From the NCBI RefSeq assembly GCF_949987515.2, contig NC_082694.2, forward strand, positions 11,339,958 through 11,403,957: a stretch of DNA of 64,000 nt, read 5' to 3'. Position 1 is the stretch's first letter. Every line of letters begins with the position of its first letter. Source of the DNA: Delphinus delphis (lineage: Eukaryota > Chordata > Mammalia > Artiodactyla > Delphinidae). Below, one piece after another: positions 11,801 through 26,534 of this stretch. The position numbers and the translations under genes were made by a program. Under the pieces are notes generated by a model that was not told the origin of the DNA, ran no database searches, and saw only the letters and a list, made by a program, of their open reading frames with translations.

Positions 11801-14800
11801 ACGAATGTTGTGTTTTTAATGCAATAGAACTTATTTTTTAAAGTGTTGCAATATGAAATAAATTTAGGAAACACAGTTCTACTATGTGTACAAATATCTA
11901 CTATGTGTGTCTGATATGGAAATTAAATATAAAATTTGGAATCTTTTGACCTCTCCGAATACTTCATGCATTTTTCGAAATTAACTTTCTTGACCAGGAA
12001 GAGATTTCCATACCAGTCCAGGCAGGAAGATGTCCTCTATTTTGAGGAGGTAACTCCGGTAATCAGTTGGATAATCAGGTTGTGTTTACTTCTGAAGTAC
12101 ATAAGGAGGTCTAAATAGCTAGTCTGTTTGTATGTAGTCTTTATCTAATTTATATAGAATCAGAAGTGTGAGCCATCACCAGCGGGGCTCAGCTGTACGG
12201 GTCATGGACAAATTAAACTAAATCTCAAGATGCCCCTTTGGTTGATTGGATGTTATCAACCATTTAAAATCATATTAATGTTGGCGAAAAGTAGGAAAAC
12301 ATGTATATTCATGTGCTTTTTTTTTTTTTTTTTTTTCCGGTACGGGGGCCTCTCACTGTTGCGGCCTCTCCCGTTGCGGAGCACAGGCTCCGGACGCGCA
12401 GGCTCAGCGGCCATGGCTCACGGGCCCAGCCGCTCCGCGGCATGTGGGATCCTCCCGGACCGGGGCACGAACCCGTGTCCCCTGCATCGGCAGGCGGACT
12501 CTCAACCACTGCGCCACCAGGGAAGCCCTCATGTGCTATTTTGAGGCATATAAAATGCGTAATTTTGGGGTAGACAATTTGGTCGTACCTATCAAAATAG
12601 AAAATGACATACCTTCCATCCACAAGTTATACTCTATCCTACAGAAACACTCCTATGGTACAAAAGTACGTGTGTGTAATAAATATATATTAAAATATTC
12701 AATATAATTGTGTTCAAAATATATTGAAAAAGGGAAACTACCTAAAGGAAGAGGCATTTGTTAAAAAGGACGGGTTAGATCTATAAGTATTGTCATGAAA
12801 AAAAAGTCCAGAATATATTGAGTGAAAAAATAAGCTTTGTGTCATATGAAAACAATTTTATTCTTTTAAAATTATGTGTATGTATAGAATGAGGTCATTC
12901 CTTGAGAAGGAGTTTAGTTCAAAAATTGTCAAGAAAGGCAATAATTTACTTGTCAAAATTAAATTTGAAAATCCCTCTAACCAACTATCAAGTAGCCTAA
13001 ATATAATTTTATGTTTATATATATGGGTGTGTGTATATATATATTCGTGTACATAACCCTATATATGTAGGTATAAATACACCATTTAAGTACATCTATA
13101 TATACTGTTCAGTGCTTTCTTGTTCTCGTTTCCTCCTCTGAGAACCTACATTTAAATTCAGGAAAGTTAAGCATGCCGGTGCCTCAGCCCCACTGCAGGA
13201 CTCTCATTGCTCAGGAAAACATCTGGAGGTGAACATACAGTACCATTAATGCTGGTTCTGTCTGGCGAGAGTGGGGACCAGGGGAGAGGTGAAGAGGAGT
13301 TTCCTTTTATACTCAATAAATACTTATCAACGAAAAAGCAAAGTGTCCTTTCCGACTCTGACTGTTGTTCTCCCCTTACTTTCTCCCAATGAGGACCTTC
13401 TCCTGGCAGCTGCCTATGTTTCTGACGCTCAGTACAACAGAAACGTTCCATTTGAAACATCCCCTCAGGCTGTCAGGTAATTAAAGTGTTAAACTATCCC
13501 CTAGCATCACCTCTCCTTTAGCGCTTCATATGCTCGAAGTTGAACCCAAACTGAAGGTATTGTTTGCACAAATATTTTGAGAAGTATATAGGGTATGGCA
13601 CACAGAGTTGGGTAAATCCTATCCTTTTTGTTTTTAGTTCTAATGGCGTGGTACCTCACAGGGAGGGAAGCATTCAACAGATATACTAAGAACAGATAAA
13701 TGAGTAAATAACACCCAGGACAGGAGATAAAGCATCCAAATTAAAAACATGTCATCATGTTTCCCTCCTAGATGTAGTTGTCCACTTAGAGGCGCCTAAA
13801 TGAAAAGAAGACTTGTCCTTTTCCTTTCTGTTGCCTTTTGACGCGACTTACGCGTTTGTTCTTTTCATGGGAATTCAGCTTTTTCTCCCTAACCCCCTAG
13901 GGGTTGAACTAAAACCAAAGATATGGCTCAAGATAAGAAAAAAAAAATTCTTATCATCAGGACTGAGTGTCAGTGCCTGAAAGGCAGCAGTGAATACCTC
14001 ACGCCTGGATGCTGGGGGACTGTCTCCCTGATGGGAAGAGACCCGTGTGACCACGAGATCTCTCCGAGTCCACCATGCCCTGATGCACATTAGAAATCGG
14101 TTAGGCTCCTGTGCCACGTAATAACAGGTCACTCTAATGGGGGTTTGTTCTGCATCAGTCCTCTAAAAGTACATCCTAGGGTCACCACCACACCACGGGG
14201 AGGGTGCTAATCCTAGCTGGAGACTGTTAAGAGAATGTGCTTTGAGATATGATCATATCCCTGATTCTTTCTGTTAGCGTTTTATAGTGTGCGCTCAATT
14301 GAATGCTACCCCTCACTCTCTAGAATTGAAAGGAAAGGTGGCCAGAGAGGGGACTTTGTGTTTTACCTCCCACTACACTTCTTCTGATGGGATTTGGGGG
14401 TGCTGTTTAACTCCTGCTCGTTGTTTATAACCTTCTTTATTCTTCTCTGCTCCAGACTTTACCATTTCTATAACCACTGGACAATGCGGGCAGCCACCTA
14501 CTTCTTCATTTGGGGGGACCTCGCTCTTGCCCTCTTTGAGGAACCAGCCCTGTTCCCGCTGCCTTTCTTGGTAAGCATTCAGCACAGAATGGCTAACCAG
14601 ACTTTGTGAGAGATGAGTTGGGTCCCATGCCTCTTCCTTTTTTTTCCCCTCAAATTTCAATAAGTATGGATTTGGTTTTATTTTTCTTGCTGGGGGGGGG
14701 GTGGTTGGAAGAATTCTGCCTACTTTTCTTGCTGGGAGGGGTTGGAAGAATTCTGCCTACTCGCCGAGCTGATGCTTTCATCAGGCATTCGCAAGGGAGT

Positions 14801-17800
14801 GGCAGTTTTTGGTCTTCTGTGCCTACTGGGACAAACGGGACAGACAAGTGATGTTTTTAAAGCGTATTAATCTAACGCCGGGTAGACAATGTCATAATAT
14901 AGTGTAATATATGACTCGTACGTGCCACGTTTCCAGCTTTTATCATAGTCATAAATCATTATTTATAGGTGCTTTTAAGTAATACATGAAATTACCCAGC
15001 TACTCCAGATGAGTCTAAGTAATAAATTGATGACCTGCTCACATTAATTCTTGACTCGACCCAGCTCTTGCCTCTCAGAGTAGTCGTGTCAGAGACTGTA
15101 TGACTTGCAGAGCCTAAAATATTACTGTCTGGTCCTTTGACAGATAGAGTTCCTTGACCTCTTGCCTTAAAGAACAGCCTTTTATTATCTCCCATGATTC
15201 TGCAGGTGACTGGGCTCAACCGGGCAGATTTTCATGTTGGCTAGGGCGGTAGATGTCTGGCTGGCAGCTGGGAACTCACCTGGCTGGAGCTGTGCTCCCC
15301 TCCGCACGGCCACTCCGCATGGCCTGGGCTTCTCCCAGTGGGTGGGTGGGGTCCAAGAAAGAGCATCCCAGGGAGCAAGCACCGTCCACCTCCTCACACA
15401 CCACACTTGCTGATGTCCCAAAGCCAGAGCCCATCACATGCCCGAGCCCTGAGTCAACAGGGGAGGACACCGCGCAAGGGGGTGAAAACCAGAAGCGTGG
15501 TTCTTTGGGGGCTCAGAGTTGGCGGTCTTCCACACATCCGTTTGATGAAGATGTCCCGATTAATGAAGTCTCTGGGTAGAAAACGTTTAGCCCAGTGACT
15601 TTTGAAACAAACACCAAGTCTGCAGAAGCAGAACTGTGCATTCACAAACCTGGACAGGGTCGGTCCCCCTTACCCCCCTGCCCTCCCCATGGCACTGGCC
15701 GGGGTGAGCGGTCCACAGGGTCTCTTCTCAGCCCATTGCCTCCCTCTGAGTCCTCACCTTTCTGTTTGTTATTGGCCACATGCAGCGTGGGCTTGGCTGC
15801 CTGAGTTCCAGAGTGTTCCTTCAGCCAGTGTTTGTACTTCAAGCCTCTAAAATCCAATGTATTATGGCGGGGGAGCTTTGGCCAGATTCAGCATTACCAA
15901 GAAAATCTTATCTTGAGCAAGGGTGTCCTGGGATTGCCCCAGGCCCTTTTGCAAGCCTGGCCTTGACAGGGAGTCTTTATAGCCCCTGAAAGGTGAACAG
16001 GCTGAGAGCTAGAAAGTTTGAAGGGGCTGCAGCCCATATCGGAGCCCAGGCCTCATGAGGGCTGGGGTGGGGATGGGGGAATTGTGCCACCTGCTGCTTT
16101 CAGGGCCCAGCCCCAGCCCCTTCCTCCTGTCCCTTAGGAAGTTCATTCCCTCCATCCTCAGCCCAGACCTTTCCATCTTCCTCGCCTGAGCCAAACCGTC
16201 CCTTTTCCCATCTTGTCCTACTTTGCCGTACTCCTCTCCCCATGAATGGAGGAGAGTGCCCTTGTTCGGGAGGATTTACCGTCTCCTGGCAATCGCAGGC
16301 AAAGCATGGGCTGCACACACAGCCTGCAAATCTAGCTGCCTGCGGGGAGTTTGGAATTGTTGCCCTGAAGCCCACGGAGGAGATGGTCAGGACTTTGCAG
16401 TGGGCCCAGGGGCCTCCGTTCTCTCCTCTAACCAACAAATACAGGCAGTGGCAGCGATGTCTAAGGAACGACCTGGCGTTTCGAAACACATCTTTGGAGC
16501 GTTATTATTAGAGAAACTGAACTTCTAGGTGTCTATTCTGAGTATGAATGTGGGGAATTTGAGAGCATAGTGGATGCCCCTGCTTCTGCCATCCCTGACC
16601 GCCCCCCCTCATTTTCTGAGGAAATGCCTTCCGGGGGTCCTCTGCCTGCTGATTCAGACCCCACCCCAAGGAAGCCCTGCCAGCTGGGTCATGGGAGTTG
16701 TGGTTCAAGGGCAGGTTTCCTCTCAAGAAAAAGGAAGCATTCCAACCAGCAAGGAATTTTGCTGCAACTTGCAGTAAAATTAAGGGACGTTGCTAATTCT
16801 CACAGGGTGGTGTCAGGGGGGTCGGAGGTCAGAGTGGTAAGAGAGAATTAAGCCATGCCTCTGAGCGGCAGGGCGCTGGCTCCCTCTCTCTCTTCTGTCA
16901 CAGGCTACCTCGATAGCAGAAGTACTCTGTCTGACTGCATTCTCTGGGAGACTTGTACACTTTGCGAAAGTCACTCCTCAGATGGTTTTCTGGAAGGATA
17001 CGAAAAACATCTGCATCGTGGTAACCATAGTGGTGAGTGTTCATGAGTGCCTTTGAGAGTTTGTGGTCAGAGGTAGAAACTATGAAGAGAAAACTATGAA
17101 GAGAAACTCAGTAGGTTTGGGGTGGTTCAAGAAATAATGACGGGGCTTCCCTGGAGGTGCAGTGGTTAAGAATCTGCCTGCCAATGCAGGGGACACGGGT
17201 TCGAGCCCTGGTCTGGGAAGATCCCACATGCTGCGGAGCAACTAAGCCCGCGAGCCACAACTACTGAGCCTGCGTGCCACAACTACTGAAGCCCGCATGC
17301 CTAGAGCCCATGCTCTGCAATAAGAGAAGCCACCGCAGTGAGAAGCCCATGCACCGCAACGAAGAGTAGCCCCCACTTGCCGCATCTAGAGAAAGCTTGC
17401 GCACAGCAACAAAGACCCAATGCAGCCAAAAATAAATAAATTTTTTAAAAAAAGAAATAATGCCAATGTTTGTACAGCAAACACCATCAGCACAACTGCC
17501 AGCAGATCACAATGACTGAAGCACAAATTAGGCAAAATATGACAGTGTGACTATTTAACATATCAAGAGCACTTCCAAATTAAAGAAAAAAGAGACAGAA
17601 ACTGCAATAAAAAATGTGCTCAAAATCGGTGAAAACATCTCATAAAAGAAGAAATAAATAATTGCATATATGAAAAAATGTTTTTTTTTTGCGGTACGCT
17701 GGCCTCTCACTGTTGTGGCCTCTCCCGTTGCGGAGCACAGGCTCCAGACGCGCAGGCTCAGCAGCCATGGCTCACGGGCCCAGCCGCCCCGCGGCATGTG

Positions 17801-20800
17801 GGATCTTCCCGGACCGGGGCACGAACCCGTGTCCCCTGCATCAGCAGGCGGACTCTCAACCACTGCGCCACCAGGGAAGCCCATGAAAAAAATGTTTAAC
17901 TTTAAGAACTACATATGAAAGCAGCAATAAAATACCATGTGTTTGCCTATAAAACAATGTTACCGAGATTGACAACAGAACCCGGCACACTCTACTCGAG
18001 GGAGGAATAAGCGGTCTTTCTGGAAGGCTGGTTGGCAGTTCTTTTCGAAAAGCCTTAGGTGTGCGTGTGCTTGCTCCCAGATTTCCAATCCTGGGACTTG
18101 GTCTTTAGGAAAAAAAGGGTGTGTTCAAAGATTTAGCCACAAGATGGGTCATGGCTGAGTTGTTCATAGTATTGGAAAATTGGAAACAGCTGGATTTCCT
18201 GACAATAGGAAATAAATAAAACCTGGTACATCCACATCTGTTAAAATGGCCTTAAATGCACCCACGTGTCTATTCTCAAGGAGACATGCTTATGGTCCAT
18301 TAAGCCAAAAGAGCAGGTTACAGTACAGTTGGAGCACATCTTTGTTAAAAGAAAAGAGGAAGGAGTGTTAGAGATCCACAGAAAAATCTAGAAGGACATA
18401 TGCTAAGACGTTATGCCAAGTGAGGCAGGGGTAATGTGCTCTGAAATGCTGCTGTGATGAGAGAGGGTCCTGGGCAGTGATTAGCTGAGGGTACTTTATA
18501 ATTAGCATCTCAGCACAGCAGGCAGCCTGCCCGAACCACAGTTCTTCCCAGTTAACCCCCCTCAGAGTCCTCGTCTATGCTCTTTCTACTTGATGTTCTT
18601 TCCCTGGAGGGCCATCCATTCTCAGAGCTTCCACGAACAGTTGGTGGGTAGGGGTCCCCAGGCTGTAGCTGATACTGGTTTCCCCTCTGAGTTTCTTCAC
18701 TCTGTGGCCACCTACTTGCTGTTTCCCCATCAGTGTTTCAACTCAAACTCAAAGGGACCAAACCCACCCTTTTCATCCCACAACTCCCGTAGCTGTTTTT
18801 CATTGGTCTGTGGTGCTTTATCTCCCATCACTCACTCCAAGTCCTTGTCAAGATTCCCTCCGTTCTCTCTCATCCCCGTCTTCCCCAAACCCCCTCAGGA
18901 TGCCTCTTGCACCGTTTCCCCCTCTCCCCACTGGGACCATTGCCGTGGTCTGATGTGGCCGCGCGTTCTCTCTCTGCTGCACGCCATTCTGTTCTCACGG
19001 TGTGGTCCAGAGCCCTGTCTCCCCTTTCAGGAACTGCCATACTCACCTCAACCTCAGATCCCTGATACATGCATTTGAGATGCCACTGCTGGGTTAATTC
19101 TCAGAAGCACACCTCAGATCACGACCCTCCCTTGCTCAAAAAAACTCTGTGAGCCCCACAGACTGTTGAGCCCTCCGACCCACCCATCCTGCAAACGTGC
19201 CTCACGTGGTCCCCTCCACTCCAGCCGCCGGAGCTGCCTGCTGCCCCGCATGCTCTTCCTCCGTGTGCAGTGTCTCTTGGGCCTAGAATGTCCACTGTGT
19301 TTTCTTGCCCTTTCTCTTTTTTTTTTTTCCGACTTCCCTTCACACGTCTGCTGAATGCCGAGAATACACAGAGTATCTGTCTGGTCTTATTTTTTAGAAA
19401 TATCTTCACTTTCTATTATTAAAAAACCAGTGCAAGAACACTCAATCTGGGATGAGACCTGTGACCCCAGCTTGGGTTCAGTCCAGAAAACAGTGTTACC
19501 TGACACAGGAAGGTGGAGGATGAGATGGGTGGGAAAACTGTAAAAAAAAAAAAAAAGTGCGGGGAGAGGTTATTTTTGGAAGAAAGAGAAATCCAAACAA
19601 TAAAGAGTATATAAAATAGAAAAAGGCACCCCTGCTCTTCGTCCGGGAGAGTGGGTACCTCTTTTGTGGCCCTTTTTGCTACATGGCCCCCTCCTAGGAC
19701 AGGGTCGGAGGTCCTTCCGCACCTCCTAAGACGCCCAGCGTGCAGCCTAGAAGATGATGGGCTCACACGCGCTTTTCAAGCCCAAGTCCTAAGGCCGGTC
19801 AGCGTGCTCCCTGCTTCAGATCGTTCAGCGGCTTCCCATATCCCATCAGAAAAAAGCCCAAGTCCTCGTCGTGGCTGAAGCTCTGTGTCCCTCCCCACCC
19901 CCATGTCTCCTTCCTCCCTGTGCTGCTCGGTTGTCCCTCCCCCTACATCCTCAGCCCCTTGCCTCACCTAGGTTTTCCCCAGAGCAGGTCCCGCCACCTG
20001 CCAGAGAGCATACTTAACATCAATGCTGCTCTTTCCTGCTGGAGGCTGCACCCCTCGAGGGCAGGCACCCTCTAGCTCGCTCTTCGCTCTCTCTCTGGAG
20101 CTAGAACAATACCCTGCACGTAAGAGGCGCTCCGTAAAGGTGTATGGAGTGAACTGCGTGAGGAGACACGGTTGCCCCGTCCAGCTCTGTCCTGCATCTG
20201 TTACCAGGATGGGTCTCACTCCTTTGCCGCCATCACCCTTATTTGAAAGACTTTCTGGATTCCCCAGGCCCTGGGAATAAGACTTAGCTTTTTAGCCTGG
20301 CCCTCAAAGCCACCTGCCTTCGGTCTGGGGTCTGGTCACTTCCTGCTCTCCTCTGCCCCCACCCCCAGGACCCTCTGCTTCCCGAGAGTCCCTTTACTGT
20401 CTGCCTGCCATGGCTCTTGACTTCTCTGAGTTTTATCCTTTTAAAGTTTTTTCTTTGCTTTAAGATTACGTCAGGGACTGCCTTCTCCGGGAAGCCCCCT
20501 CAGATACCATAACCCTTGGTGATCTGTCCATCCATGCTGGCCTGGGACAGTCACCCTGGTTCCCTCCAGTGGGTACGCAGTGCAGCAGCCAACACCAGCA
20601 TCTTTCTGTGTCTCTGTCCTTATTCTCCCCTGTGCTGGCTCTCTCTCGATCCTCTATGCCTTGACACCAAAGGGACTGAGCTAATACTTTTGATGACGGT
20701 AGATTATTCTTTTTTAACTTATATTTTTCTAAACTGCACTGGGTCCTTCTTCTTTTGCCTGTCCTCAGGATCACAAACTGACCTTAATAAGGAATGATAA

Positions 20801-23800
20801 AAATTTTCTGTAGTCTAGATATTTCTACCCCATTGCTAGGCTAGAAAACCTATCTCATATGCAGAATTGAAGAGAAGTTAAAATCAAGTACAGTATACTG
20901 TGGGTGCACGTAGGTAACCATGTGTGGGTAACTGCTGGGGCTCTGACGCCAGACTACCTGGGTTCCAGTCCCAGGTCTGCCCCCCCTATTGGCTGTGTGT
21001 CCGGGGCCACGTGATCTCCCTCACTGTGCTTCAAGCATTTCCATCCAGGAATGGTGCCCACTTTAGGGGTGTGGTGAGATAAATGGGATAATCTATGGAA
21101 AACTTATTAGAGGGCATGGCACATAGTAAAGTCTCAAACGACAGCTGCTACTAACATTCTATTATGAAACCAGATTATGCTGTTCATGAAATGTGCCTTT
21201 TTCCATGACGTATCGTGACCGTCCTTCTGGGTCAGTGAACACGCATCCACACGGTCACTTCCTCTGTCCTCTGGCAGCACCAACACCTCTGTCCCGTGTC
21301 TCTCACAGCTGACCTTGATCGATCTGATTATCTATGGGTCCCTGGAGGCTGTTAACATCCACGGAGTTCGATGGTCAAGGGCCTTGAGGCCAGTCTTCCT
21401 AATTAATTTCCCTGAAAGTCGTCAGGTAAGGATATGATTTAGGATACCAAAGGGCGTGTTTTTTTAAACTTATTTTTTACTGAAGTATAGTTGAATTACA
21501 ATGTTGTGTTAATTACTGCTGTACAGCAAAGCGACTCAGTTATACACATATATATATACATTCGTTTTCATATTATTTTCCATTCTGGTTTATCGCAGGA
21601 TACTGAATAGAGTTCCTTGTGCTATACAGTAGGACCTTGTGGTTTATCCATTCTCGATATACCAGTTTGCATCTGCTAAGGGGGGGTGTGGTTTTTGTTT
21701 TTGCAGAAAATTAGCTGATTGCCCGTAAACGAAATGAAATGTTGTCTTCACAGATCCGAAGGGCTTTTCGAAGCATCCGGAACACTCTGCCTGATATCCT
21801 CTACGTCTTCCTCTTGTTCATCTTCAGCATGTTGATATTCTCCCTCATGGCCTTGAAGCTTTTCGGGGATAGGTGAGCAGGCTGCTCTGGAAGTTTCTGC
21901 CTGAGAATTCTCCCACGACTGAGTTCAGCCCGTTCGTGGCAGAATCGGTCACTAGATGCTATCTTCCTCGTTCAGGCACTCCAGGAGGGTTCTCGAAAGG
22001 GGAAAAGTGTGTCGGAAACTGCAGCTTCATTTATGTCTGTGGGTTCTTTTCACTCTGTGTTGCTGGTTCCTTTTTAGGGGTCTCAAAACAGTGGAAGGAT
22101 CACCCTACTTCACCAACATCCTGGACATAGCATTTGAGCTCTACGTGCTGGTCACGACCGCAAACAGCCCCGATGTCATGTACGTGAGCCCCCAATTCAT
22201 GTTCACGGGCATCTGTTACCGTAACAGAATTCACTTTCTTAAAAGCAGCTGTAAGAAAAAAAAAACTGTTTTTCTGTTTATTCATATTCATTGTAAAATG
22301 TTTGTGTACTACTTTTTTCTTTTTTTGGCCACACTGTGCAGCATGCAGGATCTTAGTTCCCTGGGGTTCCCTGACCAGGGATTGAACCCATGCCCCCTGC
22401 AGTGGAAGCACGGAGTCTTAACCACTGGACCGCCAGGGAAGTCCCTTGTAAAGTTTTTTTTTTTTTTTTTTGTGGTACGCGGGCCTCTCACTGTTGTGGC
22501 CTCTCCCGTTGTGGAGCACAGGCTCCGGACGCGCAGGCTCAGCGGCCATGGCTCACGGGCCCAGCCGCTCCGCGGCATGTGGGATCTTCCCGGACCGGGG
22601 CACGAACCCGCGTCCCCTGCATCGACAGGCGGACTCCCAACCACTGCGCCACCAGGGAAGCCCCCCCTTGTAAAGTTTTTGAAGAGTGCAAAGTGTTGGC
22701 ACTAACGATAGCCTACCCACTCTATTGAAAACTAAATTTAGATGAATGTTTTAAAAAATGAAAGCAACAGGAGACATCTCTGGAGATACAACTTAAATAT
22801 TTGAGCCCACTTTCTATTCTGGAATCTTCTTTGAGTCTTGAGTTGAAACGCCTAAGCCATTTTTGTAAAGGAATCATGGCTTGTTCTCCTAAGCATTGAG
22901 GTGGTTTTCTGGCTAAATGAAACAGGAAAGAAAATTCTCCATGCATGTGGACATTATTTAGGAGAAAAACATTACGGTTTTTTTCCCCCTAATGTCCTGT
23001 ATATTATGGATTTGCCTTGTTCATGGAGGTAAGATTATTTACTAGTGCTACCCTGAGTAGGTAGCTCTTGGGGTTCTAGAGTGTAGATAGAATTCTAACT
23101 GCAAACGTCAACCCCATCTCCTCCCATACTGCACTGCGGGAGGGGGCAGGCTTTCTGTTGTCTAGTTGTGTGTAGGATCATCACGTCAACTTGTTCTGGG
23201 TTCCTGCTCATTCTTGGGCCTGGCTCTGGCAAAAAGTGAGCAAGGTGAAGTTCCTGGCCCTCCTCGTGTTTTCTTGGCTCTTCCCCTCAAACATTAGGCT
23301 GCCCCCCTCAACATTCCCTCCTGCACAAAATCGAGTTTCCATTAAAAGTGGAGTGAGCACGCATCCCGATTTATGCCGTTTGTCCCGGCACCATTATTAA
23401 CGGTACGCCTTTCATTCTCATTGTCCCAATGTGGACAGAAAATGATCTGCTCCCCAGCAAGGCAGTCTGGTGTCCCTGAAGAGCCTTGAGTATAACTCCA
23501 AGCGATAGTTCAGACTCTTTTTGTAATTCTGGGCAAGTGGCTCTCCTTCTGGGCTTTGATTTTCTCATTGTGAAGGAAGGGATGGGGGGATCTCCAAGGT
23601 CCTGCCTGCTTTGAAATTTGGCACCTCTCTAAGGCAATAAGAATTTCAGAAGGCAGTCTGGAGCGAGCTCTTTAGCACTGATGGTGGTTATGGCTTTGAG
23701 GCCCCATAGCACAGTTTGGGGGAGAGTTAGAGAGAGAGAATGTTTTCCTGTGCCTCGAGCATGTGAATTGTCCATGTGGGATGTCACCTACGGTCAGCCT

Positions 23801-26489
23801 TCTATGCACTGTGGACCCAGGGCACGGGAAACCATGGAAGATAATTATTTCCTTCTAGGATGCCTGCCTATGAGTTCAATTGGTGGTATTCTCTGTACTT
23901 TATAACCTACATCATCATCAACACCTACATCTTCATGTCTGTCTTTCTGGCCGTCGTCTACAACAATTATAGGAAGCACTTAAAGGTAACATGCATGATC
24001 TGGGGGTCAGGGTGCCTGGCTGGGTGCAGTAGCAGGGAGGCTGGCAAATGCATTTGCTAAATATTTGAATGTGTCCATTACCTTTGGCTTTGGTGAATCT
24101 GAAGGCTCGTTTGGTGCCTTGCCGTCCTCTGCTGGGCCAGGCAGTTCTTTGCCAGTCTGCAATGGGTCTGACGGTGTGTCCCAGCCTCACGTGCAGGAGG
24201 AGGTCCTGGCTTTGCTCCTCCCTTTTATTTTTATTTTTAAAGTCTTTACTGGAGTATAGTTCATTTACAACTTTGTGTTACTTTCTGCTGTACAGCAAAG
24301 TGAATCAGTTATACATATACATATATCCACTCTTTTTAAGATTCTTTTCCCGTATAGGTCATTATAGAGTATTGAGTAGAGTTCCCTGTGCTACACAGTA
24401 GGTCCTTATTAGTTATCTATTTTATATATAATGTGTGTATATGTCAATCCCAATCTCCCAATTTATCCCTTCCCCCCTTTCCCCCAGTAACCATAAGATT
24501 ATTTCCTACATCTGTAACTTTATTTCTGTTTTGTAAATAAGTTCATTTGTACCATTTTTTTTAACATTCCACATATAAGTGATATCATACAAATATTTGT
24601 CCTGCTCTTTCTGACTTACTTCACTCAGTAGGACAATCTCTATGTCCATCCATGTTGCTGCAAATGGCATTATTTAGTTCTTTTTTATGGCCGAGTAACA
24701 TTCCATTGTATATATGGACCACATCTTCTTTATCCATTCTTCGTCACTCTTAATGCATCTAATAGTTCATGGCTCCTGGAAATGTTTTGTGTATCATTGG
24801 GGTTGGGGATATTCTCCACGCTCCTTTCCCCACCTCTAACAGAAGCAAAAATACCTTAAAGCCAATAGTTTCTGCCCTGGTGCCTTCTTCTTTGATTAAT
24901 GTCTGGAGAATTCCTGGAGGTGTTGCATGGGCAGAGGCTTCTGAGGGCTTGGGGCGCAGCGTGTTTTATTTCTGGAATCTGCCAGGAGACCTGGGTCATC
25001 TCACCTGCGGACCCCACTGTCACCCACCTGAGCACGCCTCTCATTGGCTGTTTTCTAGGATTGTAAAACTAATTGCACAGAGATACATTTCATCCAAGGG
25101 TCATTTTCTTTAAGGGAAGACATAGCCTTTTGAGTTAGATCCTTTAGGTTCTGTTATGAATTTTTCTTTGCTTAGGGATGTTCCCACCAGGGGGCAAGTA
25201 GAAAGTCGGGGAGAACTTAAATGTTCGCAGCTAAGGAGAAGTGGGTGGTGGGCTGCGTCTGAGATTCGGCCAACCTCCCTTTGAAGGTGTCTGGCCTGTC
25301 CAGGCTCTGAGAAGTCTGTGCATTGTGGGCACCTCAGCTGCTCCAGGCCTCCCAGTAACCCTCCTCCTCTGACTCCCTCCTTCTGAGCAGGAAGAGGCAT
25401 TCCCAGAGGGTCTGGTGCGCTGGACAGAACTGTGGCTCCCCCTCCCCCAAGAAGTGTTTCTTTTAGTTAACGCTTCTCGAAAATTAATCTTCTGCCACGT
25501 GGATCAGTCAGCAAGCGTATCTTAAATGTGTTTTTTGTGCCCAACACCAAAGTTCTGAGGAGTCAAAGGCAATGAAGACACAGCTGTACCATTAAGAATG
25601 TAAGGTCTATAAATAACAAATGCTGGAGGGTGTGGAGAAAAGGGAGCCCTCCTACACTGCTGCTGGGAATGTAAACTGGTGCAGCCACTATGGAAAACAG
25701 TATGAAGGTTCCATAAAAAACTAAAAATAGAGTTACCATACGACCCGGCAATCCCTCTCCTGGGCATATACCCAGAGAAAACTCTAATTCAAAAGGACAC
25801 GTGTACCCCATGATCATAGCAGCACTATTCACAATAGCCAAGACATGGAAGCCACCTAAATGCCCATCAACAGATGAATGGGTAAAGACGATGTGGTACA
25901 TATGTACAATGGAATACCACTCAGCCATAAAAGAGAATGAAATAATGCCACTTTAGCAATGTGGATGGACCTAGAGATGATCATACTAAGTGAAGTAAGC
26001 CAGACAGAGAAAGACAAATATCATATGATATCACTTATATGTGGAATCTAAAATGTGATACAGGGCTTCCCTGGTGGCGCAGTGGTTGAGCGTCCGCCTG
26101 CTGATGCAGGGGACGCGGGTTCGTGCCCTGGTCCGGGAAGATCCCACATGCCGCGGGGCGGCTGGGCCCGTGAGCCATGGCCGCTGAGCCTGCGCGTCCG
26201 GAGCCTGTGCTCCGCAACGGGAGAGGCCACAACAGTGAGAGGCCCGCGTACCGCAAAAAAAAAAAAAAAAAAAAAGTGATACAAATGAACTTACTTACAA
26301 AACAGAAACAGACTCTCAGACATAGAAAACAAACTTATGATTACTGAAGGAGAAAGGGAGACAGGGATCAATTAGGAGTTTGATATTAGCAGATACAAAC
26401 TACTATATATAAAATAGATAAACGACAAGGTCCTACTATATGGCACAGAGGACTTTATTAAATATCTTGTAATAAACTATAATGGAAAA

Positions 26490-26534
<45 letters not shown>

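Larger units (their letters stand above)
5854..13393 (+). other. TPCN3: TPCN3 intron 1, content summary
   Basis: Begins in the CpG island (GTAAGG donor). It holds a MIR-like fragment near 6570-6760, two MER5-like hAT relics, a perfect hairpin at 9163-9193, two - strand SINEs and an old L1 fragment at about 10920-11790. I see no further exon, but a small alternative 5' exon would be hard to notice by eye. Confidence 0.6.

Noticed and set aside
12230..12623. Recurring open frames with [10 protein letters not shown] or [15 protein letters not shown] text across the window
   Set aside because: These are translations of the CHR-type SINEs, repeated at each SINE locus, and not genes.
18590..19078. 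Open frame of 162 codons on the + strand
   Set aside because: Lies within an intron in pyrimidine-rich, L2-like sequence. No TPC or other protein similarity.
25563..25928. - strand frame with hydrophobic segments ([20 protein letters not shown])
   Set aside because: Antisense translation of L1 ORF2. The same peptide type appears at the L1 near 50450-50660.
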